A DNA stretch of 64,000 bases from the NCBI RefSeq assembly GCF_000186865.1, contig NW_008705567.1, positions 1,739,057-1,803,056 on the forward strand, read 5' to 3'. Source of the DNA: Aureococcus anophagefferens. Taxonomy: Eukaryota; Sar; Pelagophyceae; Pelagomonadales; Pelagomonadaceae. The notes under the pieces were generated by a model. It was not told the origin of the DNA, ran no database searches, and saw only the letters and a program-made list of their open reading frames with translations. Both the position numbers and the translations under genes were made by a program. Shown here piece by piece: positions 31,301-39,582 of the stretch (the stretch's first letter is position 1; every line of letters starts with the position of its first letter).

Positions 31301-31326
31301 GGCTCATCGCCCTTGGCCTCCTCCAT
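25346..31326 (-). CDS. Giant WW-like/IQ-motif/LRR protein interrupted by two introners
   Basis: Three exons, 31326-29944, 29732-29066 and 28854-25346, join in frame to 1,852 residues. The N-terminus has four copies of a K-M/L-SPR motif (FQMKMSPRTG) and a Ser/acidic stretch. A WW-like segment (CKWWWNRETGELAWVHPY) is near residue 125. The central 600 residues are Arg/Lys-rich helices with many IQ-like motifs (YVIQHWYRTRR, HKIQRAWKCKK, RVQYAGRRLLARRE, AIQRAARARIAR), expected to bind calmodulin or EF-hand light chains. The C-terminal part holds ribonuclease-inhibitor-type LRRs (LESVDLADNPRLGDRGAATL, SLAHLDMSNTGCAALG). It is likely a cytoskeletal or axonemal scaffold. Both introns are 211 nt and use GC donors lying in 8-bp target duplications. 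Confidence 0.72.
28855..29065 (-). mobile_element. Family-B introner, copy 1 (intron of the IQ/LRR gene)
   Basis: A 203-bp element plus one 8-bp duplication. The target duplication GCGTGCTC is perfect at 29065-29058 and 28854-28847. Termini are inverted: CTGCGTGGAA at the gene-sense 5-prime end and TTCCACACAG at the 3-prime end. Removing 29065-28855 (GC donor in the duplication, CACAG acceptor in the terminus) restores the uninterrupted exon in frame. A GT donor 11 bases downstream (GTGGAAC) would also keep frame and add three residues. This copy lies opposite to copy 2. Confidence 0.88.
29733..29943 (-). mobile_element. Family-B introner, copy 2 (inverted relative to copy 1)
   Basis: A 203-bp element plus duplication. 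The 8-bp target duplication is GCGCCGCC at 29943-29936 and GCTCCGCC at 29732-29725 (7 of 8 match). Ends are CTGTGCCGAATTCAA and GAATTTCACACAG. The internal sequence is the reverse complement of copy 1 relative to the gene. Removing 29943-29733 as a GC-AG phase-0 intron keeps the frame (SAF joined to APPPDAR). The nearby GT (CTGTGCC) would put the downstream exon out of frame, so the GC donor inside the duplication is favoured. Confidence 0.88.
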
Positions 31327-31464
31327 GGTGTCACGGGGGAGGGGCTGCCCCGCGGCGTCGGGGCCGAGCCATGTTAGCGCGGACGCCGGGGCAAAGCTGC
31401 ACGGCACGGTGCAGGCTCTCTTTAGCGCGCTCGAAGGTTATGTGCTCTCTCAAGTTTTAGCATC

Positions 31465-33705
31465 ATGGCCGACGACGAGACCGCCAAGAAGCTGGCCACG
31501 GACGTCGCCTGCGCCGTCTTCTCGCGCGAGCTGAACCTGCGCAAGGCCTTCTCGCGCCTCGACGTCGACAAGAACGGCGCCATCGACCGCGACGAGTTCG
31601 CGGCGCTGCTCGCGCCGCTGTCGACGGCCTGCACGGCCGCGGCGACCTCGGCGGTCTTCGACCTCTTCGACGCCGACAAGTCCGGCACGATCTCGTCGAG
31701 CGAATTTCAGGACGCGCTCCTCGAGTACGGCGGCGCCGCGCCGCCGCCGCCGACGAAGAAGCCCGCGGCCGCGGCGAAGCACGTCGAGGCCATCAAGGAG
31801 GCCGCGGAGTACGTCGAGGTCGACGGCGACACGATGACGGACGCGGACGTCATGGACGAGCTCAGCGACCGCCTCGAGCAGGAGGGCGTGCCGCTGCACA
31901 CGCTGTACCGCGTGCTCGCGCCGCGCGACGGCCGGATGACGCGCGACACGCTGCGGTCCGTCCTCGAAAAGATGGGCCTGGGTTACGCGTTGGCGTCGCC
32001 CGCGGAGGAGGCGGCCGCGGCGAAGAAGGCGCCCGCCGTGCGGGCGGCCGAAGCCGTCGTCGCGCCGGCCGCCCAGGAGGAGCACGTCGGCGACGCTTTG
32101 GAGCACGCGAACGCCTTCAACGTGAACCAGCAGCGCGCCTGCGAGGTGCTCAAATCCGGCGACGCGTCCGACGAGGCCGTCAGGTCCCTGCTGCCCATCT
32201 TGAAGGCGAAGATGCACGCGCACGGCTACGACACGGGCAAGGTCGGCGACCTGTTCCTGCGCCTGGACGCGGACCGCTCCGGGTCCATCTCGCCGCGGGA
32301 GTTCCTGGAGCTCATGCGGTCCTGGGGCGTCAACCTGACGGCGGAGCAGGGCGTGCACCTTCTCGAGCCCTTCGACGTCAACTTGGACGGGTCGCTGGAC
32401 TTCCACGAGTTCGTGAAATGGGTCGAGATGTGGTGCCCGCCGGAGGACGAAAACGAGTACGCGGCGTCGTGGCGCCGCGGCGGGCCCACGGACCAGCGCG
32501 TCTGGGCGCGGTCCGGCGACGGCGCGGGACGCGTCGGGCGCGTCGACCGGCTCATGGCCATGATCGACGCGGACCACGACGGCGCGATCGAGTGCTACGA
32601 GTTCATCCGCGCGCTGTCGCGCAAGGACGACTACGACCGGCCCATCGGCGGCGGCGGCGGCGGCGGCGGCCTGGGGCAGGGCCGCCTGAATCCGGACGGG
32701 TCGGCCAAGGCCGACGACGTCGTCGAAGCGCCGGCGGCGGTCGAGGAAGCGACGGACGCGGCGCCCGAGGTCGACGACGACGCGGTCGCGGCCGCGTGGC
32801 TCGCGGCCGTCGTCGGTGCGCTGCAAGCCGGCGGCGTCGAGGCGAGCCGCGCGTTCACCAAGGCCGTGGGACACGCGGCCGTCGCCGGCAAGGACGTGCT
32901 CACGATCGAGGGCCTGCTCCGCTGCGGCGACGCCGTCGGCGTCGCCCGCGCCCAGCTCGACGAGCGCCGGACGGGCGCCGCGGCCGTCGTCCGCAGGTAC
33001 GGGACGGCGCTCGACGGCGTGCCCGTGCTCCCCGCCTGGCGGCTCCTGGACCTCTGCGCCGTCGAGGAGGACCTCGCGGCCTACGAGCAGAAGGTCGTCG
33101 AGCCGCGGAAGCCCTCGCCGAAGCGGCGGAAGAAGCAGGAGCCGCCAAGCTGGGCGCCGGGCGTCGAGATCTACGTCGCGGCGAAGCCGCCGCCGCGGGG
33201 CGGCGCCGCGGCAGCGGCGGCGGCGGACCCGGACGCCGCCGAGGCCGCGGCGCTGGACGCCGCGCTAAAAGAAGCGCCCGCGGCGCTCGAGGCGCTGACG
33301 CCGGCGCAGCTGCGGCAGGTGGCGATCTCGGACAACGCGATGATCCAGCAGCTGCGCGCGGAGCTCGCGGAGCGCAGCAGCCACATGCGCGACATGTTCG
33401 CGCGCATGGACGCCGACGGGTCCGGCGAGATCTCCGTGCTCGAGTTCCGCAAAGGCCTGCAGAAGGCGGGCTTCACGGACCACGGGGCCGTGCACAAGAA
33501 GGGCCTCGACCGCGGCGCGATCGCCGTGTCCGTGGAGGACACCGTGCGCCTCTTCAACTACTACGACAAGGACCGGAGCGGGAGCCTGTCCTACGCGGAG
33601 TTCATGAAGCTCCTCCAGAACAGCGTCGCCATCGACTACCGCCCCATGGTCGTCGGCGAGGACAGCGCCGTCACCGTGGCCGGGGGCTACGACGGCGATT
33701 TATGA
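31465..33705 (+). CDS. Seven-EF-hand calcium-binding protein
   Basis: A 746-residue intronless protein. Canonical 12-residue EF loops are at about residues 33 (DVDKNGAIDRDE), 72 (DADKSGTISSSE), 268 (DADRSGSISPRE), 304 (DVNLDGSLDFHE), 370 (DADHDGAIECYE), 648 (DADGSGEISVLE) and 699 (DKDRSGSLSYAE). All have Asp at position 1, Gly at 6 and Glu at 12, so Ca2+ binding is expected. They are separated by Ala/Pro/Lys-rich linkers and a conserved helical block around residues 445-530. No signal peptide or helix anchor is present. It could serve as a sensor for cytoskeletal or flagellar targets. The divergent neighbour is the IQ-motif protein, 138 nt away. Its last codon and stop overlap the end of the convergent oxygenase gene. 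Confidence 0.88.
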   Translation: MADDETAKKLATDVACAVFSRELNLRKAFSRLDVDKNGAIDRDEFAALLAPLSTACTAAATSAVFDLFDADKSGTISSSEFQDALLEYGGAAPPPPTKKPAAAAKHVEAIKEAAEYVEVDGDTMTDADVMDELSDRLEQEGVPLHTLYRVLAPRDGRMTRDTLRSVLEKMGLGYALASPAEEAAAAKKAPAVRAAEAVVAPAAQEEHVGDALEHANAFNVNQQRACEVLKSGDASDEAVRSLLPILKAKMHAHGYDTGKVGDLFLRLDADRSGSISPREFLELMRSWGVNLTAEQGVHLLEPFDVNLDGSLDFHEFVKWVEMWCPPEDENEYAASWRRGGPTDQRVWARSGDGAGRVGRVDRLMAMIDADHDGAIECYEFIRALSRKDDYDRPIGGGGGGGGLGQGRLNPDGSAKADDVVEAPAAVEEATDAAPEVDDDAVAAAWLAAVVGALQAGGVEASRAFTKAVGHAAVAGKDVLTIEGLLRCGDAVGVARAQLDERRTGAAAVVRRYGTALDGVPVLPAWRLLDLCAVEEDLAAYEQKVVEPRKPSPKRRKKQEPPSWAPGVEIYVAAKPPPRGGAAAAAAADPDAAEAAALDAALKEAPAALEALTPAQLRQVAISDNAMIQQLRAELAERSSHMRDMFARMDADGSGEISVLEFRKGLQKAGFTDHGAVHKKGLDRGAIAVSVEDTVRLFNYYDKDRSGSLSYAEFMKLLQNSVAIDYRPMVVGEDSAVTVAGGYDGDL

Positions 33706-35327
33706 GTGCTCGTAGACCTTGTAGTCCACGGCGGGCTCGCCCCGGTGGTAGAGGATGTCGCCCGCGCCGTAGACGTAGTCCCAGCCCTCGACGGGCGAGA
33801 AGTGGCAGAAGCAGTTGCTGTAGCGCGTCCCGTTGAACGACGCGGGCCGGCCGTGGACGAGCTTCGCGGACTGGTAGAACAGGAGCTGGCCCGGCTCCAT
33901 GACGACCGACGACCGCTTCCCTTCAAAGTCGATGAGCTCCAGCGGCCACGGCTCGTCGACGCCGACCTGGTCCACGTTGATGATCACGGAGAAGACGTGC
34001 GTCGCGACGCGGTCGACGTGCATGCGCAGCTCCGCGCCCCGGTGGTACTCGCGAATGCCGTAGAAGGACGTGTGCACGAGCGGCATGCCCGCCCAGGCCT
34101 CGACGAGCGGCTGCACGAGCTCCGTCGCGATGCGGACGCGCTCGTCGGGCTCGAGGTCGAAGGACACCATCGTCGTCTTCGCGACGTGCCGGTTGATGCC
34201 CGTCGACGTCCGCGGGTACTCCTCGTCGTAGCGGTCGCCGTCGTGCGCCGCGTAGAAGGCGCGCATGACGCGCGCGAGCTCCTCCGGCATGGGCACGAGC
34301 TCGTACGCCGACACGCCGAAGTCGGGCATCACCTGGGCAGGAAAAGAGAGATTCAAGTTCGCTTCAACATGAGTTTTCCGCGAGCGCGCGTTCCGGAAAT
34401 AGCATCCACGCTTCGAGAGCGCTCCGAGAGATGATCGCTCGTCCAAAAATCAGCCGAAACGAGTGGAAAACGGCCGAGATAGGAGCCTTTGAAGTTGGGA
34501 ATTTCGCTCTCTTTTTCTGCCCTGGGCATCGCGGGCGGCTGCCGCAGCGTCGCGGCGTGCGAAAAGGTCGTGTCCTGGTCGCGCTTGTTCAAAAAGGCGT
34601 CGGCGTCCCGCAGGTCCGCCGGCGCGCGGAACGGCGACGGCGCGGCGACGTCCGCGGACGCGCACGCGGCGCCGCCGGGCCGCGAGAGTTCGGGCGCGCG
34701 GAAGAGGACGTCCCTCGTGCCGGCGACCGTCGCCTCGAGCGCGGCGCCGGGCAGACCCGTGAGCGTGGCCGTCTCGCCGGGGTTCAGGAGCGTCGGCGCT
34801 CCTAGAATCGCCCCGGGCTCCGGCGGCCGCGCGGCGCCGGCGTCGTAGGCGACGCGCGCGACGGCCTCGACGCCGCCGCCGTTGGTCACGGCGACGTCGA
34901 AGGCGAGGCGGGCCCAGGCCCACTGGAGCCAGGGCTCGTCGCCGCCGTCCCAGACCTCGAAGTCGCCCGGGCTGCCCCGCGGGTCCCGGAGGAAGACGGC
35001 GGCCGGGTACCGCGTCAGGTTGAAGCGCCGCTCGAGGCGCGGCTCGCCGACCCACCAGACGTCGTCGATGCGGTCGATGTCGTAGGTGCCCACGAAGAGG
35101 TGGGCCCGCGTCGGCAGGCGCCGCTCCTCGAGGCCGAAGCCGTTAAAGGCCTCCTGGCACCAGCTCGACCCGTAGAAGACGACGAGCGCCGGCGGCGGCG
35201 CGACGCTGTCGCGTATGAGGTTGTCGAAGTGCCAGCCGTGCAAGAGCGGCACGATGCGCGGCACGGCGAGCGTGTGATGCGCCAACAGGAGCCAGAGAGC
35301 TGCCCACCGCGGTGATGGTGGCACCAT
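33700..35327 (-). CDS. Secreted thioredoxin-like plus 2OG-Fe(II) oxygenase (prolyl-4-hydroxylase-like)
   Basis: Two exons, 35327-34533 and 34332-33700, separated by a 200-nt family-A introner, give 475 residues. The start MVPPSPRWAALWLLLAHHTL is a signal peptide; an in-frame Met 16 residues upstream is an alternative. Exon 1 encodes a thioredoxin-fold-like domain (PPALVVFYGSSWCQEAFNGF, RYPAAVFLRD) with a single Cys instead of CxxC. Exon 2 encodes a double-stranded beta-helix oxygenase: HVDRVATHVFSVIINVDQ gives the HxD iron ligands, and LVHGRPASFNGTRYSN gives the distal His and the Arg for 2-oxoglutarate. The likely role is hydroxylation of secretory proteins in the ER. The stop codon overlaps the last Leu codon of the convergent EF-hand gene. 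Confidence 0.78.
34333..34532 (-). mobile_element. Family-A introner in the oxygenase gene (200 nt, GC-AG)
   Basis: A 192-bp element plus 8-bp target duplication: GCGATGCC at 34532-34525 and GTGATGCC at 34332-34325 (7 of 8). Inverted termini are CAGGGCAGAAAAAGAGAG and CTCTCTTTTCCTGCCCAG. Splicing at the GC of the upstream duplication and the CAG terminus joins RQPP to VMPDFG in frame, phase 0. The donor is GC where the downstream copy has GT, so either the donor mutated after insertion or the downstream copy changed. Confidence 0.9.
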
Positions 35328-35382
35328 CTCGATCGGGCTCGATGCCCATGCAAGGACAAACCTTGCAGAGTTCAACGAAACA

Positions 35383-35949
35383 TTACGACGACGAGTCGGA
35401 CGAGCTCGAGGAGGAGCTCGACGAGGACCCGCTGCTGCTGCTCGAGGAGGAGCTGTCCGAGTCCGAGTCGGAGTCGGAGTCGCTGGAGTCGGACGAGTCG
35501 GACGAGGACGAAGACGAGGAGGACGAGGAGGACGAGGACGACGACAGCACGACGGCCTTCTTCTTCTTGGCCTTCTTCGCCTTCTTGGCCGCCGCCGCCG
35601 CGAGGGGCGCGACCTTGGCCTTCTTCGCGTCGCGGGGGCAGCGGTCGAGGAAGTTCGCCACGGGCTCGTCCGGGCACACGTCCGTGCTCAGCGGCCGCTT
35701 CTGGCCGTAGTAGAGCTCGCCGCGGCGGATCTTCGGGTCGAAGCGCGGCGCGGCGGCCCGCGAGCTCGCGAGGCCGAAGGCCTGGCCCTTCCACGCGTCC
35801 GAGCCGCCGACGTCGTCGCCCTTGGGCTCGTACCGCCCGCTGCCGCGGTTTCTCCGCGAGACCTTCTGCGCCTTCTCCGTCGAGTTGGAGTAGAGGCTCT
35901 GCTTCTTGTTCTGGAGGAGCTTCCACTTGGGCACCGTCGCGTCCGCCAT
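35383..35949 (-). CDS. Small basic protein with Ser/Asp-rich tail, probably nuclear
   Basis: A 188-residue protein starting MADATVPKWKLLQNKKQSLY. The N-terminal 110 residues are a mixed basic domain with YEPKGDDVGGSDAWKGQAF and IRRGELYYGQKRPLS. A Lys/Ala-rich stretch (AKKAKKAKKKKA) follows, then about 55 residues of almost only Ser and Asp. The tail resembles SRP40/Nopp140-type nucleolar CK2 substrates, but the N-terminal part matches no family I know. The tail is written in simple GTCGGA-type codon repeats on the minus strand, a plausible slippage site. It ends close to the start of the oxygenase gene. Confidence 0.6.
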   Translation of the reverse strand: MADATVPKWKLLQNKKQSLYSNSTEKAQKVSRRNRGSGRYEPKGDDVGGSDAWKGQAFGLASSRAAAPRFDPKIRRGELYYGQKRPLSTDVCPDEPVANFLDRCPRDAKKAKVAPLAAAAAKKAKKAKKKKAVVLSSSSSSSSSSSSSSSDSSDSSDSDSDSDSDSSSSSSSSGSSSSSSSSSSDSSS

Positions 35950-36322
35950 GGCGCGCGCTCAGTGGTGTGCTCTTTTGCCACGCGGTTTCGCGGAGGCGCG
36001 CGGTGTCGTCGGCGCGCGACCTTCCGGCTCGTCGGCGCGCGTTCGCGGGCAGCACAGGCGCGTGTGGGAACCGCGCGCGCGTGCGCGACGGGTCCGGGCG
36101 GCGCGTCGACGGAGGCGCTGGCGGCGGTGTGGAGGAGCTGCTGTGCTCGCTGTCGAGCTTCGTCTGTGAGGGCTTATCCAGGGGGGTTCGTGGGGTACCT
36201 TGGCGAGCCGAGCCAGGTCTCTGCCACAGCTGTACAGGCGCGATCACCAGCCGAATCGCGCCCGTCGCGCGGCCGCAGCGCGCACTGCGCACCTCGCGCC
36301 GACCGCATTGACCGCCGGTACG
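35950..36322. other. Divergent intergenic region, 373 nt
   Basis: Separates the start of the Ser/Asp-tail protein (minus) from the start of the SUN protein (plus). It should hold both promoters and 5-prime leaders. It is GC-rich without a visible TATA box. I see no repeat longer than about 12 bp, no RNA gene and no convincing small protein. Confidence 0.5.
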
Positions 36323-37723
36323 ATGCTCAGCAACCCGGCGGGCCGCGAGGCGCAGCTGAAGGCGCAGGTGCGCCAGTCCTGGGCCGTGTGCGGCATCTTG
36401 CTCGTCGTGCTCTGCGGGCGCGAGCTGAGCGGCTCCGGGCGGACGTGCAGTCTGTCGGAGGCGGACCTCGAGCGGGGCGAGGCGCTCGTCAAGAGCGAGG
36501 TCGCCTGGCTCCAGCAGCACACGGCGCGCGCGTCCGAGGAGGCCGACGAGACGCTCGCGGCGTTGGCCGAGGAGCTCGCGCAGGTCGAGGCGCTGTCGAA
36601 CTCGCTCGTCGCGCGCGGCGAGGCCGACGCGAAGACGCTGGCGGAGGCCCTGGAGCGCGCGCCGCCGGGCCCGCCGCCGGACGCGCGGACCTGCGCGGCC
36701 GCGGCGAAGGACGCGGCCGCGGCCTCGAAGGCGTCCGAGAAGGCCCGACTCGACGCCGACAAGGCCGTGGAGACCGCCGCGGCGGCGACGGCGACGGCGA
36801 CGGCGAAGACCGCCCAGGCCGAGGCCGTCGCGCAGCGCGACGAGACCCTCGCGGCGCTCGAGCTGTCGCTGAAGGCGCTCGGCGAGTCCGCCGAGGCGTC
36901 GAAGGCGCGCCTCGCGGAGGCCCAGGCGGCCCTCGCCGCGTCGACGGCGCAGGCCCGGGAGGCCCGGGACCTCCTCAAGGCCGCCCCCGGCGCCCAACTC
37001 GCGTCGCAGCAGCTCGAGCGGGCCGTCGCGGCCGTCGAGAAGGACGTCGCCGCCGCGCTCGCCGCCGCGGACGCCGCGCGGTCGTCGTCCGGCGCGGGCT
37101 GCACGGCCGCCGCCGTCGAGCGGGCCGTCGACACGGCCGTCGCCGTCTTCTTCGAGGCGGACCGCGTCGCCAAGTTCGACTACGCGCTCCGCGCGACGGG
37201 CGCGTCCGTCGTGCAGGGCCTGACGTCCGAGCCCTACACGCCGCCGGGGTCCGTCGTGCCGACCAAGGTCTGGCACGCGCTCGGCCGCGACGCGGGCGTC
37301 GGCCGCGCCGAGGACGCCATCTCCCAGCGCGTCGGCTTCGGCTCCTGCTTCGCCTTCGAGGGCAGCCGGGGGTCCCTGACCGTCCAGCTCTCGAGCCGCG
37401 TCGTGCCCACGGCCTTCACGCTGGAGCACATCCACGGCGCGCTCTGCAACCCGCTCCACAACGCCAACTGCTCCTCGGCGCCGCGGACCTTCACGGTCCT
37501 GGGGCGCCGCGCGGGCGCGCCGGACGCGACGCCCGTCGACTTGGGGTCCTTCGAGTACGACGCGGCCGACGCCGCGAAGACGGTCCAGACGTTCGCCGCG
37601 CTCAACGACGACCGCCAGGCCTTCGACCTCGCCACGCTCCAGGTCACGTCCAACTACGGCCACCCGGACTACACCTGCGTCTACCGCTTCCGCGTCCACG
37701 GCGACGCGCCGGAGACGGTCTGA
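36323..37723 (+). CDS. SUN-domain nuclear envelope protein
   Basis: A 466-residue protein starting MLSNPAGREAQLKAQV. A transmembrane helix (AVCGILLVVLCGRELSG) at about residues 20-36 is followed by a 200-residue Ala/Glu-rich coiled coil (ETLAALAEELAQVEALSNSL; LDADKAVETAAAATATA). The C-terminal 190 residues form a SUN domain: FDYALRATGASVV, SQRVGFGSCFAFEGSRGSL, FTLEHIHGALCN, LGSFEYD and TSNYGHPDYTCVYRFRVHG. SUN proteins span the inner nuclear membrane and bind KASH peptides to bridge nucleus and cytoskeleton. Order and size match mid-SUN/SUN1-type proteins. No intron is needed. Confidence 0.88.
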   Translation: MLSNPAGREAQLKAQVRQSWAVCGILLVVLCGRELSGSGRTCSLSEADLERGEALVKSEVAWLQQHTARASEEADETLAALAEELAQVEALSNSLVARGEADAKTLAEALERAPPGPPPDARTCAAAAKDAAAASKASEKARLDADKAVETAAAATATATAKTAQAEAVAQRDETLAALELSLKALGESAEASKARLAEAQAALAASTAQAREARDLLKAAPGAQLASQQLERAVAAVEKDVAAALAAADAARSSSGAGCTAAAVERAVDTAVAVFFEADRVAKFDYALRATGASVVQGLTSEPYTPPGSVVPTKVWHALGRDAGVGRAEDAISQRVGFGSCFAFEGSRGSLTVQLSSRVVPTAFTLEHIHGALCNPLHNANCSSAPRTFTVLGRRAGAPDATPVDLGSFEYDAADAAKTVQTFAALNDDRQAFDLATLQVTSNYGHPDYTCVYRFRVHGDAPETV

Positions 37724-37902
37724 GGACGCGTCCAGTTTTGATAATTGCCTCAACGGCAGATCCGATCGCAAGCGCCGATTACAAACCGAGCGGCTCGGAG
37801 AGCGCCAACCTCGCCTCGTCATCAGGCAGGCGGCAAGATAAAATCCTACTTCGTCGTCCAGTGGTCTCGCGTGCCGCCGGCGAAACCACCGCACACAGCA
37901 CC

Positions 37903-39383
37903 ATGCCCGCGGCCCACCCGATGGCGCGGAGCGCCGTCGCGCGCCTCCTCGTGACGGCGTGCGTGGCGCGCGGCTTCTCCAGCGTTCCGAGGCGCCTCGC
38001 GCGCGCGCCCAACACCCGCTTCGACACGGCCTGCGGCGTCTTCAAGGAGCCGACGAACCCGGTGCCCTTCAAGGAGCCCGTGCGGCCGAAGAAGAAGCTG
38101 CGGCCCAAGGACCCGAGCCTCTACATGGAGCCCGTGCCCCTCGTCCCCGACGCGAACGGCAACTGGGAGCCCCTCGTCAGCGAGATCTGGGCGGACATCG
38201 AGAAGATGAACAAGCTCGCCGAGGTGAACTTCAAGGCGGACCTCGCGCGCTTCCGCGAGTACTGCGACAACTACCGCACGACGCGCGGCACCGTCGAGGC
38301 CGGCGCGGGCCGGAAATTGTCGCTCCAGACGCGGCTCTTCGCGGGCAAGGAGGGCGGCGGCCCCGTGCTCGACGTCAAGGAGTTCAAGTGGACGCGCAAG
38401 CTCGCGAAGCGCATCGCGGGCCCCATCATCGAGGAGTACGACACGGCCTGCAACCAGGTGCACACGCGGAACGGCACGTGGGCGACGCGGACCAAGCTCC
38501 AGTGGTCGCGCGACCAGATCATGAAGACGCGCCTCGAGCCCTGGGACGCGCCGCCCAAGGCGTCCGAGGAGGACGACGAGGAGGAGTCCGACCCCAAGGC
38601 GGGCATGGACGACGCGGCCAAGGACGCGGCCGCGGCCGAGGAGGAGATGGCCGGCGGCCCCGCGCCGCGCGACGAGGCGGCCGTGCCGCCCGAGGCCGTC
38701 GTCGTCGAGGAGCCGGAGCCCGTGTCCCTCGAGCCCGCCTGGGAGCAGCTGCTGCTCCAGCAGGTCACGCCCCAGAAGACGGGCGTGCTCCGCTTCCCGC
38801 GGTCGATGAAGGCCTTCTCCAAGTACGAGGCGACCGCGCCGCCGCCGCGGAACGTCATCCTCGGCAAGCTGCCCCCGGGCTGCGAGACGGAGACGCGCTC
38901 CGACCTCCAGGACTTCGTGCTCACGCTCCAGATCCCCCTCCGGGGCTGCGAGGGCGGCGGCCTCGTCGTCGACGGCGTCGACGTGCCCTGGGTCGAGAAC
39001 AAGCCCATCGTCTTCGACTCCACCTACGACTACAAGATGTACAACAAGGGATCCGAGGACGCCCTCGTGCTCCACGTCGACTTCTGGCACCCGGACGTCA
39101 CCGTCGACGAGAAGCAGATGCTCGCGTACTTCTGGATGCTCTGGCAGTTCGACCAGCGCGGCTCCGGCGTCGACGGGGAAAGACGCGCGTGTTTGTGTTC
39201 CAGGAGGCGGCGACCGACCCCCTGTCCAGGTACCACCCGTCGACGCGGGCCAAGTACACGCGCCGCATCAACTTCCGCAAGGAGCAGGAGCGCAAGGAGC
39301 GCGAGGACCGGCTCAAGGCCATCAAGAAGTCCTCGGACAAGAAGGACGGCGGCGGCGGCGGCGGCTCCATCGCCCGCAAGTAG
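37903..39383 (+). CDS. Asp/Asn beta-hydroxylase-like protein, organelle leader, short intron or frame break
   Basis: Starts MPAAHPMARSAVARLL with an Arg/Ala-rich leader typical of mitochondria. The middle is charged and contains an acidic insertion (SEEDDEEESDPKAG). The recognisable part is about residues 300-410: LTLQIPLRGCEGGGLVVDG, WVENKPIVFDSTYDYKMYNK, ALVLHVDFWHPDVT, matching aspartyl/asparaginyl beta-hydroxylase (2OG-dependent, with H-x-D-type ligands supplied by HVDFWHPD). At 39,169 the frame changes: a 35-nt GTCGAC...GTTCCAG segment (39,169-39,203) removed as an intron gives phase 0 continuation EAATDPLSRYHPSTRAKYT; a two-base indel is the alternative. The tail is Lys/Glu-rich and ends in Gly repeats. 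About 481 residues. Confidence 0.65.
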
Positions 39384-39459
39384 GCTCGATCGACGACGAC
39401 CGCCGCGCGCGCGTCCGTCGCCGCTGCGCGCCTCCGCCGCCCCCGCGCGCCGGCGCTGC

Positions 39460-39536
39460 ACATAACATGCTCTTAACAGGAGGCACGTGTCCGGCCCTAC
39501 ACATAACATGCTCTTAACAGAAGGCACGTGTGGCCG
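39460..39536. repeat. Direct repeat, about 33 bp, two copies
   Basis: ACATAACATGCTCTTAACAG followed by a purine-rich GGCACGTGT tail occurs at 39460 and again at 39501, 41 bp apart, with one internal difference. It sits between the convergent 3-prime ends of the hydroxylase-like gene and the gene at 39583, and may carry processing signals for one strand. Confidence 0.8.
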
Positions 39537-39582
39537 GTCCCGCTTGGGGGGACCGTTCTCGATTCGATTCCTAAGGGGCGAG

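Noticed and set aside
34353..34530. Peptide NFKGSYLGRFPLVSADFWTS at the end of exon frames as a shared protein domain
   Set aside because: The same peptide appears at the ends of three unrelated proteins because each frame reads into the same introner; it is intronic, not a domain.
35962..39465. A 1,167-residue open frame on the plus strand
   Set aside because: Only its last third is real protein (the hydroxylase-like gene). The upstream part is an Arg/Gly-rich shadow of the SUN gene in another frame; GC-rich DNA lacks stop codons.
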